The notes under the pieces were generated by a model. It was not told the origin of the DNA, ran no database searches, and saw only the letters and a list, made by a program, of their open reading frames with translations. DNA of 64,000 bases from Pseudoclavibacter chungangensis (GTDB taxonomy: Bacteria > Actinomycetota > Actinomycetes > Actinomycetales > Microbacteriaceae). A program made the position numbers and the translations under genes. Below, in pieces: positions 26,789 through 34,509 of this stretch. The stretch is taken from the NCBI RefSeq assembly GCF_013410545.1, contig NZ_JACCFV010000001.1, forward strand, positions 1-64,000, in the 5' to 3' direction. Each line of letters begins with the position of its first letter. Positions within the stretch are counted from its first letter, which is position 1.

Positions 26789-27678
26789 GCGGCTGCCTCC
26801 TGTGCTGAACGTCCGGGGTTCGTGGGGTCGGTGAGGGCGATGAAGGCGTCGTCGAGCGTCGGGCTCCGGAACTCGAGCCGCAGTCGCCGTTCGTGCTCGG
26901 GCAGGTCCTGCAGGAGTTCCGCGACGGACGCCGCGCTGCCATCGGTTTCGAACGTGCGCTGCACGACGTCGTCATCGTCGACGAGCACCGCTGTTTGGCC
27001 CCCGACCAGCCGCTTCAGTGCGTCCACCGTGCCGTCCGCGACGATCGTGCCGTCCCGGAGGACGGCGACCCGATCGGCGAGCGCCTCCGCCTCGTCGAGC
27101 ATCTGCGTGGTAAGGAACACCGTGCAGCCCTCGGTGGCCAGCTCGGCGATCTGCGCCCAGAGCCGGGTCCTGCTCATGGGATCGAGCCCCGTCGACGGTT
27201 CGTCGAGGAACAGGACAGCCGGGGTGCGAATGATCGATGCGGCGAGGTCGAGTCGTCGCCGCATGCCCCCCGAGAATCCGGAGACCGGTCGATCGGCGGC
27301 GTCCTCGAGCTCGAACGCGTCGAGGAGTTCCTCGGTGCGGCGGCTCGCGCGTCGCGGGGCGAGTCCGAGGAGCCGCCCGAGCATCGTCAGGTTCTCCCGT
27401 GAGGTCAGCATCTCGTCGATCGACGCGTACTGTCCCGTCGCGGCAATGAGCCGTCGCACGGTCGTCCGTTCGCGGGTCACGTCGTGACCGAGGATGCGCG
27501 CCGTTCCGGCCTCTGGGTAGAGCAGTGTCGTGAGAATCGAGACGAGCGTCGTCTTGCCCGAACCGTTCGGACCGAGAAGGGCGAAGACCCCCTCACCGAT
27601 GTCGAGCGAGAGCGCGTCGAGCACGGTGCGGTCGCCGTAGCGCTTCTCGAGTCCGTCGATTTCGATGATTGCCGGCAT
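26785..27678 (-). CDS. ABC transporter ATP-binding protein, DrrA-like
   Basis: 297 aa. Walker A GPNGSGKTT (about 36-44), Q-loop at ATGQYASID, signature FSGGMRRRLDLAASI (about 138), Walker B VLFLDEPSTGLD (about 157), H-loop LTTQML. The C-terminal extension of about 70 residues is typical for DrrA-type ATPases, where it contacts the permease or regulates drug coupling. First gene of a two-gene operon. The promoter region on the minus strand carries two ATAAACAGTA repeats (plus-strand reading). Confidence 0.9.
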   Translation of the reverse strand: MPAIIEIDGLEKRYGDRTVLDALSLDIGEGVFALLGPNGSGKTTLVSILTTLLYPEAGTARILGHDVTRERTTVRRLIAATGQYASIDEMLTSRENLTMLGRLLGLAPRRASRRTEELLDAFELEDAADRPVSGFSGGMRRRLDLAASIIRTPAVLFLDEPSTGLDPMSRTRLWAQIAELATEGCTVFLTTQMLDEAEALADRVAVLRDGTIVADGTVDALKRLVGGQTAVLVDDDDVVQRTFETDGSAASVAELLQDLPEHERRLRLEFRSPTLDDAFIALTDPTNPGRSAQEAAA

Positions 27679-27725
27679 GCGGGGCTCCGTTCCTGACGTC
27701 GCGACATCCTGATATCGCGTTGTGT

Positions 27726-27751
27726 ATAAACAGTATGGAACATAAACAGTA
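27726..27751. promoter_or_regulatory. Direct repeats ATAAACAGTA in the DrrAB-like promoter region
   Basis: ATAAACAGTA occurs at 27726 and 27742 (16-base period) in an AT-rich patch unlike the surrounding G/C-rich DNA, 48-73 bases upstream of the ATPase start. It is a candidate binding site for the divergent TetR regulator or part of the promoter. Confidence 0.45.
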
Positions 27752-28061
27752 GATGCAAGACGCAGTTGTGGGTTGGCGCGGAGTCAGTTCGGGCTCGGGC
27801 TCGGGGCCGCGAGCGGGTCGGGGCGCCGGGGTGTTCGGGACGTACTGGAGGGTCGGGCCGTCCGGGTCGATCGGGATGATCGGGTGGTTCGGGCTGAGCT
27901 GGTCGTTCGGGCCACCGGGCCACCGGGCCGATCAGACTGCCGGGTCGTTCGGGCTGCGCTGGTCGATCGGGCCGCCCTGATTGAATGGAACCGCGCACGT
28001 CGAATGGCGCCGCGCACGTCGCACGGAACCGCGCATGACCAGCCGACCGGGAAGGGGGACC
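27752..28061. repeat. G-rich, repetitive intergenic DNA before tetR
   Basis: Besides the AT-rich promoter patch, the 383-base gap holds a G-rich stretch (about 27780-27985) built from related units such as TTCGGGCTG(A/C)GCTGGTCG(T/A)TCGGGCC, present at about 27888 and 27948, and CGGGCCACC twice in tandem. Directly before tetR, the unit GGAACCGCGCA recurs about every 20 bases (27988-28035). Neither strand gives a convincing protein; all frames are low complexity. Confidence 0.55.
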
Positions 28062-29039
28062 ATGCCCGACAGCTCGACGCCCCGGATCCTCGCGCTCGCG
28101 TGGGGCCTGGAGGCGGCGCCGCAGCGCGGCCCGAAGCGTGAGCTCTCACTCGAACGCATCGTCGACGCCGCCATCGAGATCGCCGACGCCGAGGGCATCG
28201 CCGCCGTCACGATGCAGCGCGTCGCGAAGGTCTTCGGCTTCAGCACCATGGCGCTGTATCGATACGTGTCGACGAAGGACGACCTGCATCAGCTCATGTT
28301 CGACGCCGCCCTGAGCGAGAGCTCGGCTCCGATCGCGACGGTCGATGACGACGACTGGCGGGCCGGGCTCGGTGCGCTCCTCCGCGGCCTCGTCGCCGCA
28401 TATCGGGCACACCCGTGGGCCCTCGACATCTCGCTCACGCCCGATGTTCACTTCATGCCCGGACAGATGCGCTTCGTCGACACGAGCCTGCGCGCCATGC
28501 GCGACCTCCCCGTCTCCGGCCCGACGAAGCTCGGCGTGCTCGTCGTGGTGTCGGCGTTTGCGAGGGGCCTCGCCGCCGTCGAGCGCGAAGTGCTCGCCGG
28601 CACCGCGCTGCAGCCCGAGATCCGCGCCCTGATCGAGGAAGCCGTCCGGACGGCGGGGCTCCCCGATCTCCGACCACTCGTGGCGAGTGGCGCGTACTTC
28701 GACGACGAGTCCCGCGGCGCTGCACCCGATCCCGCGGTGGCCGTGACGGAGGCGAACGCGATCCTCGACTTCGGCGCGCAGGTGCTGCTCGCGGGGCTCG
28801 ACGTCGTCATCGAGCAGATGCCCCCGGAAAGCGACGAGGTCGCGCCCCCACTCGACCCGGTGGAACAACTCGAGGCGGCCGAGGCCGAGCTGGTTCGACA
28901 CCGCGAGCTGCGCAAGCAGGCGCAGCGGCGCGTTCAGCAGCTGGAACGCGAGGAGGCCGCGCTCCAGAAGGCACGTGACCGTGCGAAGGAACTCGCCAAG
29001 GCGCACGCGAAGTTCGCCGCGAAGCCCGACGCGGACTGA
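28062..29039 (+). CDS. TetR/AcrR family regulator with coiled-coil tail
   Basis: 325 aa from ATG 28062 (GAAGGGGG just upstream). Residues about 25-75 hold the TetR DNA-binding helices (AVTMQRVAKVFGFSTMALYRYVSTKDDL), then the TetR-C effector domain to about 255. The last 65 residues are a charged Glu/Arg/Lys/Ala coiled coil (VEQLEAAEAELVRHRELR...), unusual for the family, whose members are mostly about 200-260 aa. Divergent from the DrrAB-like operon and so probably its repressor. The coiled coil may mediate extra self-association; that is inference. Confidence 0.85.
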   Translation: MPDSSTPRILALAWGLEAAPQRGPKRELSLERIVDAAIEIADAEGIAAVTMQRVAKVFGFSTMALYRYVSTKDDLHQLMFDAALSESSAPIATVDDDDWRAGLGALLRGLVAAYRAHPWALDISLTPDVHFMPGQMRFVDTSLRAMRDLPVSGPTKLGVLVVVSAFARGLAAVEREVLAGTALQPEIRALIEEAVRTAGLPDLRPLVASGAYFDDESRGAAPDPAVAVTEANAILDFGAQVLLAGLDVVIEQMPPESDEVAPPLDPVEQLEAAEAELVRHRELRKQAQRRVQQLEREEAALQKARDRAKELAKAHAKFAAKPDAD

Positions 29040-29184
29040 CGGGTCGCCCACGTCCGCGGTGTAGGGCCCGCCCCGGAACGGCGAGGGCGCCCCGAGGCAA
29101 CGAGGCAACGAGGCGGATCTCGGACTCGACTCGTGTCCGGACGCGACCGGTCACCGCGCGCGCATCGGCGCGGCGCGGCGCGGG

Positions 29185-30609
29185 TCAGGCGTCCTCCGCG
29201 GCATCCGATCCGCGGGCGGACCGCGTCGCGCCTCGACGTCCCGCCCCACCGTCGCCCGCGGCCTGATCGGGAGCGGTGCGGCGCGGTTCGAGAGCGTGCC
29301 GCAGTGCGGTCTGCACGTTCTCGCTCTCGCTCGACACGACCTGGGGGAACCCCATGCGCACGGCCTCGGCCGCTCGGAGCGCTGCCTGCGTGACGCGGCG
29401 CACCTCGCCCGCGAGGCTCACCTCGCCGTAGGCGATCGTGCCCGGCTTGACGGGGCGGTTCGAGGCGGCACTCGCGATGGCGGCGACGATCGCGAGGTCG
29501 GCCGCCGGTTCGACGAGGCGCACGCCGCCCACGGTCGAGACGTACACGTCGCTCTGCGCGAGCTTGATGCCGAGGCGCCGCTCGAGCACCGCGAGGAGCA
29601 TCGCGACGCGGCTCGATTCGACGCCGTTCGTGACTCGTCGCGGGTTCGGGGCGGCCGTCGCGACGACGAGCGCCTGGATCTCGACGGGCAGCGGACGGCG
29701 ACCCTCGAGCGCGATCGTGACGCACGTGCCCGGCACCTGCCTGCCGCGCTCCGAGAGGAAGAGGCCTGACGGGTCGGCGACCTCACGCATGCCGTCGCCC
29801 GTCATCTCGAAGCAGCCGACCTCGTCGGTCGGGCCGAAGCGGTTCTTGAGGGTGCGCACGAAGCGCACCGCGGTCTGGCGGTCGCCCTCGACGTGCGCGA
29901 CGACGTCGACGAGGTGTTCGAGCAGGCGCGGACCCGCGACCTGGCCGTCCTTCGTGACGTGGCCGACGAGCACGACGGGTACGTCTCGTTGCTTCGCGAC
30001 GCGGATGAGCGCGGACGCCACCTCCCGCACCTGGCTCGGCTGGCCCGCGAGCGAGTCGATCGTGTCGCTCGCGACGGTCTGGACGGAGTCGACGATGACG
30101 AGGGCCGGGTCGACCTGGTCGATGTGGCCGAGTACCGTCGCGAGGTCGGACTCGCTCGCGAGGAAGAGGGTGGGCTCCAGCGCGCCCGTGCGTTCGGCGC
30201 GCAGGCGCACCTGCGAGACGGATTCCTCGGCGCTCGCGTAGAGCACGCGCGCGCCCGTCGAGGCGATGCGGGCCGCGAGCTCGAGCAGGAGGGTGGACTT
30301 GCCGACGCCCGGTTCGCCCGAGAAGAGGATCGCGGCACCCGGCACGATGCCGCCGCCGAAGACACGGTCGAGTTCGCCGATGCCGGTCGGGCGGTGCGTG
30401 ACCTGGTCGAGGGGTGTCTCGACGATCGAGAGCGCCGCCCGGGACGCGGGGACGAGTGCGGCCTGCACGCGGGCGCCGCCGGCCTGCGTGCCGCGCTCCT
30501 CGATCGTGCCCCACGCCTGGCACTCGGGGCACTGGCCGAGCCACTTGAGCGACGTCGCCCCGCACGCGGTGCACGCGTAGGGCGCTTTGGTGGTGCGGGG
30601 GCTTGCCAT
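29185..30609 (-). CDS. radA: DNA repair protein RadA (Sms)
   Basis: 474 aa from ATG 30609, with TACGCT 6 bases upstream, so probably leaderless. The N-terminal C4 zinc finger uses Cys13, 16, 27 and 30; the RecA-like ATPase has Walker A GEPGVGKST, and the RadA-specific KNRFG motif follows at LKNRFGPTDE; the C-terminal third is the Lon-protease-like domain. RadA is a RecA-related branch-migration helicase that processes recombination intermediates. The 40-residue C-terminus is Arg/Ala-rich and variable. It stands alone here, facing the pseudogene for a lipid kinase. Confidence 0.95.
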   Translation of the reverse strand: MASPRTTKAPYACTACGATSLKWLGQCPECQAWGTIEERGTQAGGARVQAALVPASRAALSIVETPLDQVTHRPTGIGELDRVFGGGIVPGAAILFSGEPGVGKSTLLLELAARIASTGARVLYASAEESVSQVRLRAERTGALEPTLFLASESDLATVLGHIDQVDPALVIVDSVQTVASDTIDSLAGQPSQVREVASALIRVAKQRDVPVVLVGHVTKDGQVAGPRLLEHLVDVVAHVEGDRQTAVRFVRTLKNRFGPTDEVGCFEMTGDGMREVADPSGLFLSERGRQVPGTCVTIALEGRRPLPVEIQALVVATAAPNPRRVTNGVESSRVAMLLAVLERRLGIKLAQSDVYVSTVGGVRLVEPAADLAIVAAIASAASNRPVKPGTIAYGEVSLAGEVRRVTQAALRAAEAVRMGFPQVVSSESENVQTALRHALEPRRTAPDQAAGDGGAGRRGATRSARGSDAAEDA

Positions 30610-30734
30610 TCGTCAAGCGTAGGCGCGGCCTGCGACATCGGGCGGGCCGCCGGGCGGGGTGTGCACGGATCGGCGTACGCCCGTGGCGATCGGCGTCGTG
30701 GAGGGGATCGCGGGCGTCCCGCTAGGCTCTGGAC

Positions 30735-31675
30735 GTGCAGGTTCGCTCGTCTCCAGCGGCCGACGCCGCGGCGAGGCCGCGTGTCGTCGTGCTCGTGAAT
30801 CCCCGTGCGGGTACGGGCATCGGTGGCGAGTTGTCGACGGGCGCGCAGCTCGCCGGTTTCGAGCTCGACGTCGTCGTCCTCCGGGCGTCGACCGCCGACG
30901 CGCTCGCGCGGCGCGCGCGGGCCGAGATCGCGCGTGGCGTCGATGCGCTCGTCGTGCAGGGCGGCGACGGGATGGTGCATCTCGGCGTCGGGCTCGTCGC
31001 GGGCACGGCGGTGCCGCTCGGCATCGTGCCGACGGGGTCGGGCAACGACTTCGCCCGCGCCGCGGGCATCCCGCGACGTGATCCCGGTCGGGCCGTCGAG
31101 TCGATCGTGCGGGCGCTTCGCGATCCCGCGGCCGGTGTTCGGCGGGTCGATGCGATGCGCGTCACGGTCGAGGGGCGCACGGTGTGGGCCGCGAACTCCG
31201 TCAACATCGGGTTCGACAGCGTCGTGAACCGGCGCGCGAACGAGTAGACGAGGCTGCCCGGCACGGCGCGTTACGTCGTCGCGCTCCTGCAGGTCGCGCG
31301 ACGCTTCGGCACGCTTCCACTGCGCATCGGGATTGACGGCGGCGAGGTCCGTGATCGGCCCGGGCCGCTCGTGACGATCGCCAACGGTTCGTCGGTCGGT
31401 GGCGGGATCCGCCTGTTGCCCGGTGCCGATGTCGCCGACGGCGCCCTCGACGTCATGCTCGTCGAGCCGGTCGGACGAGGCACGCTCCTCGCTCTCTTCC
31501 CGCTCGCGCCGTGGGCCTGCACCGGTGGATCGACCGGGTCGAACTCACCCCCGTCGATCGCGTGGAGGTCGTGGCGCCGGACGACGTGCTCGTCTCGGCC
31601 GACGGCGAACCCCTCGGTGGCGGCACGACGATCGTCGAGTGCGTGCCGGGCGCCTGGCGTCTGTTGCGCGGCTGA
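30735..31675 (+). pseudogene. Broken diacylglycerol/sphingosine kinase-like gene
   Basis: GTG 30735 (TAGGCT 6 bases upstream, leaderless) opens a DAGK catalytic domain: VVVLVNPRAGTG, then VVQGGDGMVH with the GGDG nucleotide loop, and PTGSGNDFARAAG. An in-frame TAG at 31245-31247 follows NRRANE, after which the same frame continues (TRLPGTARYVVALLQVARRF, then RIGIDGGEV) to about 31500. A frameshift there moves the rest (RVELTPVDRVEVVAPDDV to the stop at 31675) to another frame. So a stop and a frameshift inactivate what would be a full lipid kinase of about 310 aa. A shortened 170-aa protein could still be made. Confidence 0.75.
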
Positions 31676-31690
31676 CCGCGAGCGGCGAGG

Positions 31691-31734
31691 GCGCGCGGGG
31701 CGGATTCGCGCGGGGCGGATTCGCGCGGGGCGGG
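31691..31734 (+). repeat. Three tandem 15-bp units before the GCT microsatellite
   Basis: GCGCGGGGCGGATTC occurs about three times in succession, the last unit ending GGCGGGATGG. In the open frame it reads R-G-G-F-A repeats. It directly precedes the triplet repeat and may share its slippage origin. Confidence 0.55.
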
Positions 31735-31773
31735 ATGGAGCGTCGTGCCGTGCTGCTGCGCCGCGCAGGACTG

Positions 31774-31840
<67 letters not shown>

Positions 31841-31898
31841 GGCGCGCGGACGACGGCCGATTTGCGGAGCGATGAACGCGGGCAGTATCGTTGCCGAC

Positions 31899-31988
31899 GG
31901 TGACGTGTCCGAGCGGCCGAAGGTGCAACACTCGAAATGTTGTGTAGGTTCACCCCTACCGTGGGTTCAAATCCCACCGTCACCGCCA
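31899..31988 (+). tRNA. tRNA-Ser (anticodon CGA)
   Basis: Acceptor stem GGTGACG (31899-31905) pairs with CGTCACC (31978-31984); discriminator G and encoded CCA end at 31988. Anticodon stem CAACA / TGTTG encloses CTCGAAA with anticodon CGA at 31933-31935. The long variable arm (GTAGG / CCTAC) and the T-arm GTGGG-TTCAAAT-CCCAC confirm a class II tRNA. It reads UCG serine codons. A terminator follows, and a decayed integrase lies just beyond, consistent with use of its 3' end as an attachment site. Confidence 0.95.
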
Positions 31989-31991
31989 CCT

Positions 31992-32037
31992 CGAAGGCCC
32001 CGACTTCCGCATGAACACGCGGCAGGTGGGGCCTTCG
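31992..32037 (+). terminator. Terminator of tRNA-Ser
   Basis: CGAAGGCCCC (31992-32001) pairs perfectly with GGGGCCTTCG (32028-32037), three bases after the encoded CCA, followed by TCGTCG. A typical factor-independent hairpin for a tRNA gene in GC-rich bacteria. Confidence 0.75.
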
Positions 32038-32067
32038 TCGTCGCTGTAGGCGCGCGAATCGCACGAG

Positions 32068-32198
32068 AATCACACGAACGTGCACGCGGGACGATCGCGA
32101 TCGCGACCGCTTCGAGATCGTTCTCGACGAGGTCCGCGGAGGTGTCGGGCGTCATCCACGCAGTCGCGTGCCCTGGGTTCCGTCGCACCACCTCGACG
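32068..32198 (-). pseudogene. Remnant of a tyrosine recombinase (integrase) C-terminus
   Basis: The minus-strand frame reads EVVRRN then GHATAWMTPDTSADLVEND and LEAVA, matching the end of phage-type integrases, where the box is LGHASxxMTLDTYADLFxDDLDAVA. The catalytic Tyr position is a Ser here (TCC at 32138-32140), and upstream coding is lost, so the gene is dead. Its place directly beside the 3' end of tRNA-Ser, reading towards the tRNA, is how integrases of integrated elements are usually oriented. The rest of the 430-base gap (32199-32418) shows nothing recognisable. Confidence 0.5.
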
Positions 32199-32418
32199 GT
32201 GCGTCAGCGCTCCCCGAAAGCAGGGCGAAACAGATCGGTGTCCCTGGCGGAACAGGAGTCAGCGCTTCTGATCCTCAGGGAACTCGACCCCTGTCCAGTA
32301 GATCCCACATCGCGCGCGCGGATGCCCCAGGCGCCACGTCGGGAGACCAGTATCGGCGCCTGCCCGTCCCGGGGGTGGATGATGGGGGGACGGCGTTGCT
32401 GTGCAAGAGAGGGTGAGC

Positions 32419-33126
32419 ATGACGAGCAATCTGGTGTTCCGCGATGGAGATGGACGCACGAAGAAGTACGCGGCAGAAGAGTTCGACGCGCTGAAGTTCG
32501 CGAACGCATTCGACACGTTCCTCCGGAAGTATCTGAGTGAAGAGAACTCCACGTTCGTCATCGAGAGGCCCGACGACGGAGAATCCCTCACGATCGAGAC
32601 GGCGACGGGCATCCTGAGTCGTCAGCGTGGTTCGGAGCCCGTCGAATACACGCGCTACGCCGAAGCGGGCGGTGGCGCCGCGAATATCTGGACCGTGTTC
32701 GCGAACCTCGGATACGCGCGGCTCGACGAGCTGCCGAGCTGGAACAAGGTGAACTGGGTCACGGACCGTGCGAGCGTTCTCCCCGATGATTCATTCGTGA
32801 ACGTCGAACTCGCGAAGGCTCACGCGTACCGCGCTGAAGCAGCGCGTCGCCGTCAGGTCCGAGCGCTGCCGAAGCTCGACTCGGCCGCGCTCACGCGATT
32901 CTGCAAGATCTGGGCCGATACCGGTTACAACGCGTACGACGGCGCGACGCTCACGCACCACGTGCTCCTCGACTCCGGCGTGCCGGAGGACGCTGCGCAT
33001 GTGGAACTGCGCGGCATCATCACGACCTTGGGGCTTGACGTCGATGAGCCCGCTACAGCGAACGCGGACGGTGCCGTGTGGGTGCGGGCGGATCCGCGGG
33101 TGGACCTCGAGCTCGAGAAGTGGTGA
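32419..33126 (+). CDS. Hypothetical protein
   Basis: 235 aa from ATG 32419, with AGAGAGGGTG as ribosome site. It is soluble, with no signal peptide or membrane segment. The N-terminal 65 residues (FRDGDGRTKKYAAEEFDALKF...) and a central Trp-rich stretch (SWNKVNWVTDRASV) give no family that I recognise. Third-position GC is lower than in neighbours (AAG, GAA and TTC mixed with GAT, AAT), in line with its place next to an integrase remnant at a tRNA gene. It is probably cargo of a former island. Confidence 0.6.
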   Translation: MTSNLVFRDGDGRTKKYAAEEFDALKFANAFDTFLRKYLSEENSTFVIERPDDGESLTIETATGILSRQRGSEPVEYTRYAEAGGGAANIWTVFANLGYARLDELPSWNKVNWVTDRASVLPDDSFVNVELAKAHAYRAEAARRRQVRALPKLDSAALTRFCKIWADTGYNAYDGATLTHHVLLDSGVPEDAAHVELRGIITTLGLDVDEPATANADGAVWVRADPRVDLELEKW

Positions 33127-33290
33127 CCGGCACCGGCGCGCGTCGGCTCAGTATCTCGTGAGACGCGTCGGGTCCGTATCTAGTAAGAGGAGAACGCTCG
33201 CGCCGAGGACGATGGCGCTCGACAAGGGTGGGCGTTGAATGCGGAGCTGATTTCGTTGGTGGCCTCCGTCGGCCCACTGGAGGTGCCGGT

Positions 33291-33905
33291 CGGGCGAAGA
33301 ATGCGAGCGCGTCGACGGCACTGCAGGCGCTGCGGGACGTCGCGGCGGTGCGGCCGGGCGCACGCGTGCTCGTCATCGGCGCCTCGGGTGGTGTCGGGCA
33401 CTTCGCCGTGCAGATCGCCGCTTCGCTCGGTGCAGAGGTGACGGGCGTCAGCAGCAGCGGTCGCGACGTCGGCCCCGTTCGCTCGCTCGGCGCCGAGCGT
33501 GCCATCGACGACGGAACGACCGATATCGCGGGTCTCCCGGAACGGCACGCCGTCATCCTCGACGACGTCGAGTCCGCCTCGCTCTCGGTGGTCCGTCGGG
33601 TTTCAGTGGTGTGCCGGCGCGCACCGGCACGCTCGTCCCGAACAGCGGTCACGGTGGGCGCCTGTTCGGTCCCGTCGGTCGTGTCGCGACGGCCCGCGTA
33701 CTGTCCGGATCCACGCGTCAGCGACGGCGTCCGTTCACCTCGTTCGGGAAGCGTGGCGACTTCATCGCGCTCGCGGAGATGCTCGCGGCAGTTCGCATCG
33801 TTCCCATCATGAACCGCACGTATCCCCTCCGTGACTCCGCCGACGCCCTTCGGCACGTCGAGACGAGGCCACACGAGGGAGAAGGTCGTGATCACCGTTC
33901 CGTGA
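33291..33905 (+). pseudogene. Broken zinc-type alcohol dehydrogenase / quinone oxidoreductase
   Basis: The surviving part begins in the coenzyme domain: ALQALRDVAAVRPGARVLV, then GASGGVGHFAVQIAASLGAE (the NAD(P) glycine motif). After VILDDVESASLSVVRR the frame changes to GTLVPNSGHGGRLFGPVGRV and RTYPLRDSADALRHVET, and near the end it changes again to HTREKVVITVP before TGA (33903-33905). The N-terminal catalytic domain is missing. At least two frameshifts plus 5' truncation make it a pseudogene. It borders the possible tRNA-associated island and may mark its right edge. Confidence 0.7.
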
Positions 33906-34000
33906 CGGACACCGCGGGGTGCGCCCCGTCGGTGACCGCGCGGACGAGAGCGACGTGCGGTCGCTCTCCGCCCCGCCGCGCCTTGCTAGGCTCCCGGGGC

Positions 34001-34396
34001 ATGGGAGCCTGGGGCACGAAGCCGTTCGAGAACGATGGTGCGCTCGATCTGCTCGCCGAGATCCGGCACGGCGACTTCTCGTTCGACGGCATCGCGTGGG
34101 CGTTCGAGGATCCCGACTACCTCGAGATCGATGGCGGTCAGATCGCGGTCGCTCTCGCCGCGCTCGTGCGGATCACGCGCGGTGACGCCGATGTCGCGAC
34201 GAGCGAGTTCGTGCCCGAGGATCTCGGCGCGTTCGCCTCGCTCCTCACTCCGGAGCGCATCGCCTGGATCCAACGCCAGCTCGACCGGACGCTGGCCGGT
34301 GGCGACGCCTCGGAGCTGTACGAACTCTGGGAGGAGACCGGCGACTTCGAGGAGTGGCTCTCGGTCTCCCGCGTCTCCCTCGTGCCCGCCGCCTAG
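34001..34396 (+). CDS. DUF4259 domain-containing protein
   Basis: 131 aa, beginning MGAWGTKPFENDGALDLLAEI, the diagnostic DUF4259 N-terminus (GAWGxxxFENDxAxDW). It is a small acidic cytoplasmic protein; function unknown, though such proteins are found scattered near accessory genes. TAGGCT lies 8 bases before the ATG, so the mRNA may be leaderless or nearly so. No operon partner. Confidence 0.8.
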   Translation: MGAWGTKPFENDGALDLLAEIRHGDFSFDGIAWAFEDPDYLEIDGGQIAVALAALVRITRGDADVATSEFVPEDLGAFASLLTPERIAWIQRQLDRTLAGGDASELYELWEETGDFEEWLSVSRVSLVPAA

Positions 34397-34471
34397 CGCG
34401 GGAGCACCCGCGTGCGCGCCCGCTGTGTATCCGAAACGAACGGCGTCCCGGTGCGACGGCACCGACATCCA

Positions 34472-34502
34472 TTGACTTCAAGTGTTCTTGAAGTTTTAGC
34501 GT
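34472..34502 (+). promoter_or_regulatory. MerR-type promoter: 19-bp spacer with palindromic operator
   Basis: TTGACT (-35, 34472-34477) and TAGCGT (-10, 34497-34502) are separated by 19 bases. The perfect inverted repeat ACTTCAAG-TGTT-CTTGAAGT (34475-34494) fills the spacer. Overlong spacers of 19-20 bp with a palindrome between the hexamers are the hallmark of promoters that MerR-family activators untwist. The start codon lies 7 bases after the -10, predicting leaderless mRNA. No merR-like gene is in the window. Confidence 0.7.
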
Positions 34503-34509
34503 CGTGTGC

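Noticed and set aside
27477..27998. Proline-rich ORF on the minus strand across the DrrA start
   Set aside because: It overlaps the ATPase gene in another frame and its Pro/Arg/Asp repeats mirror the G-rich DNA repeat; no coding evidence.
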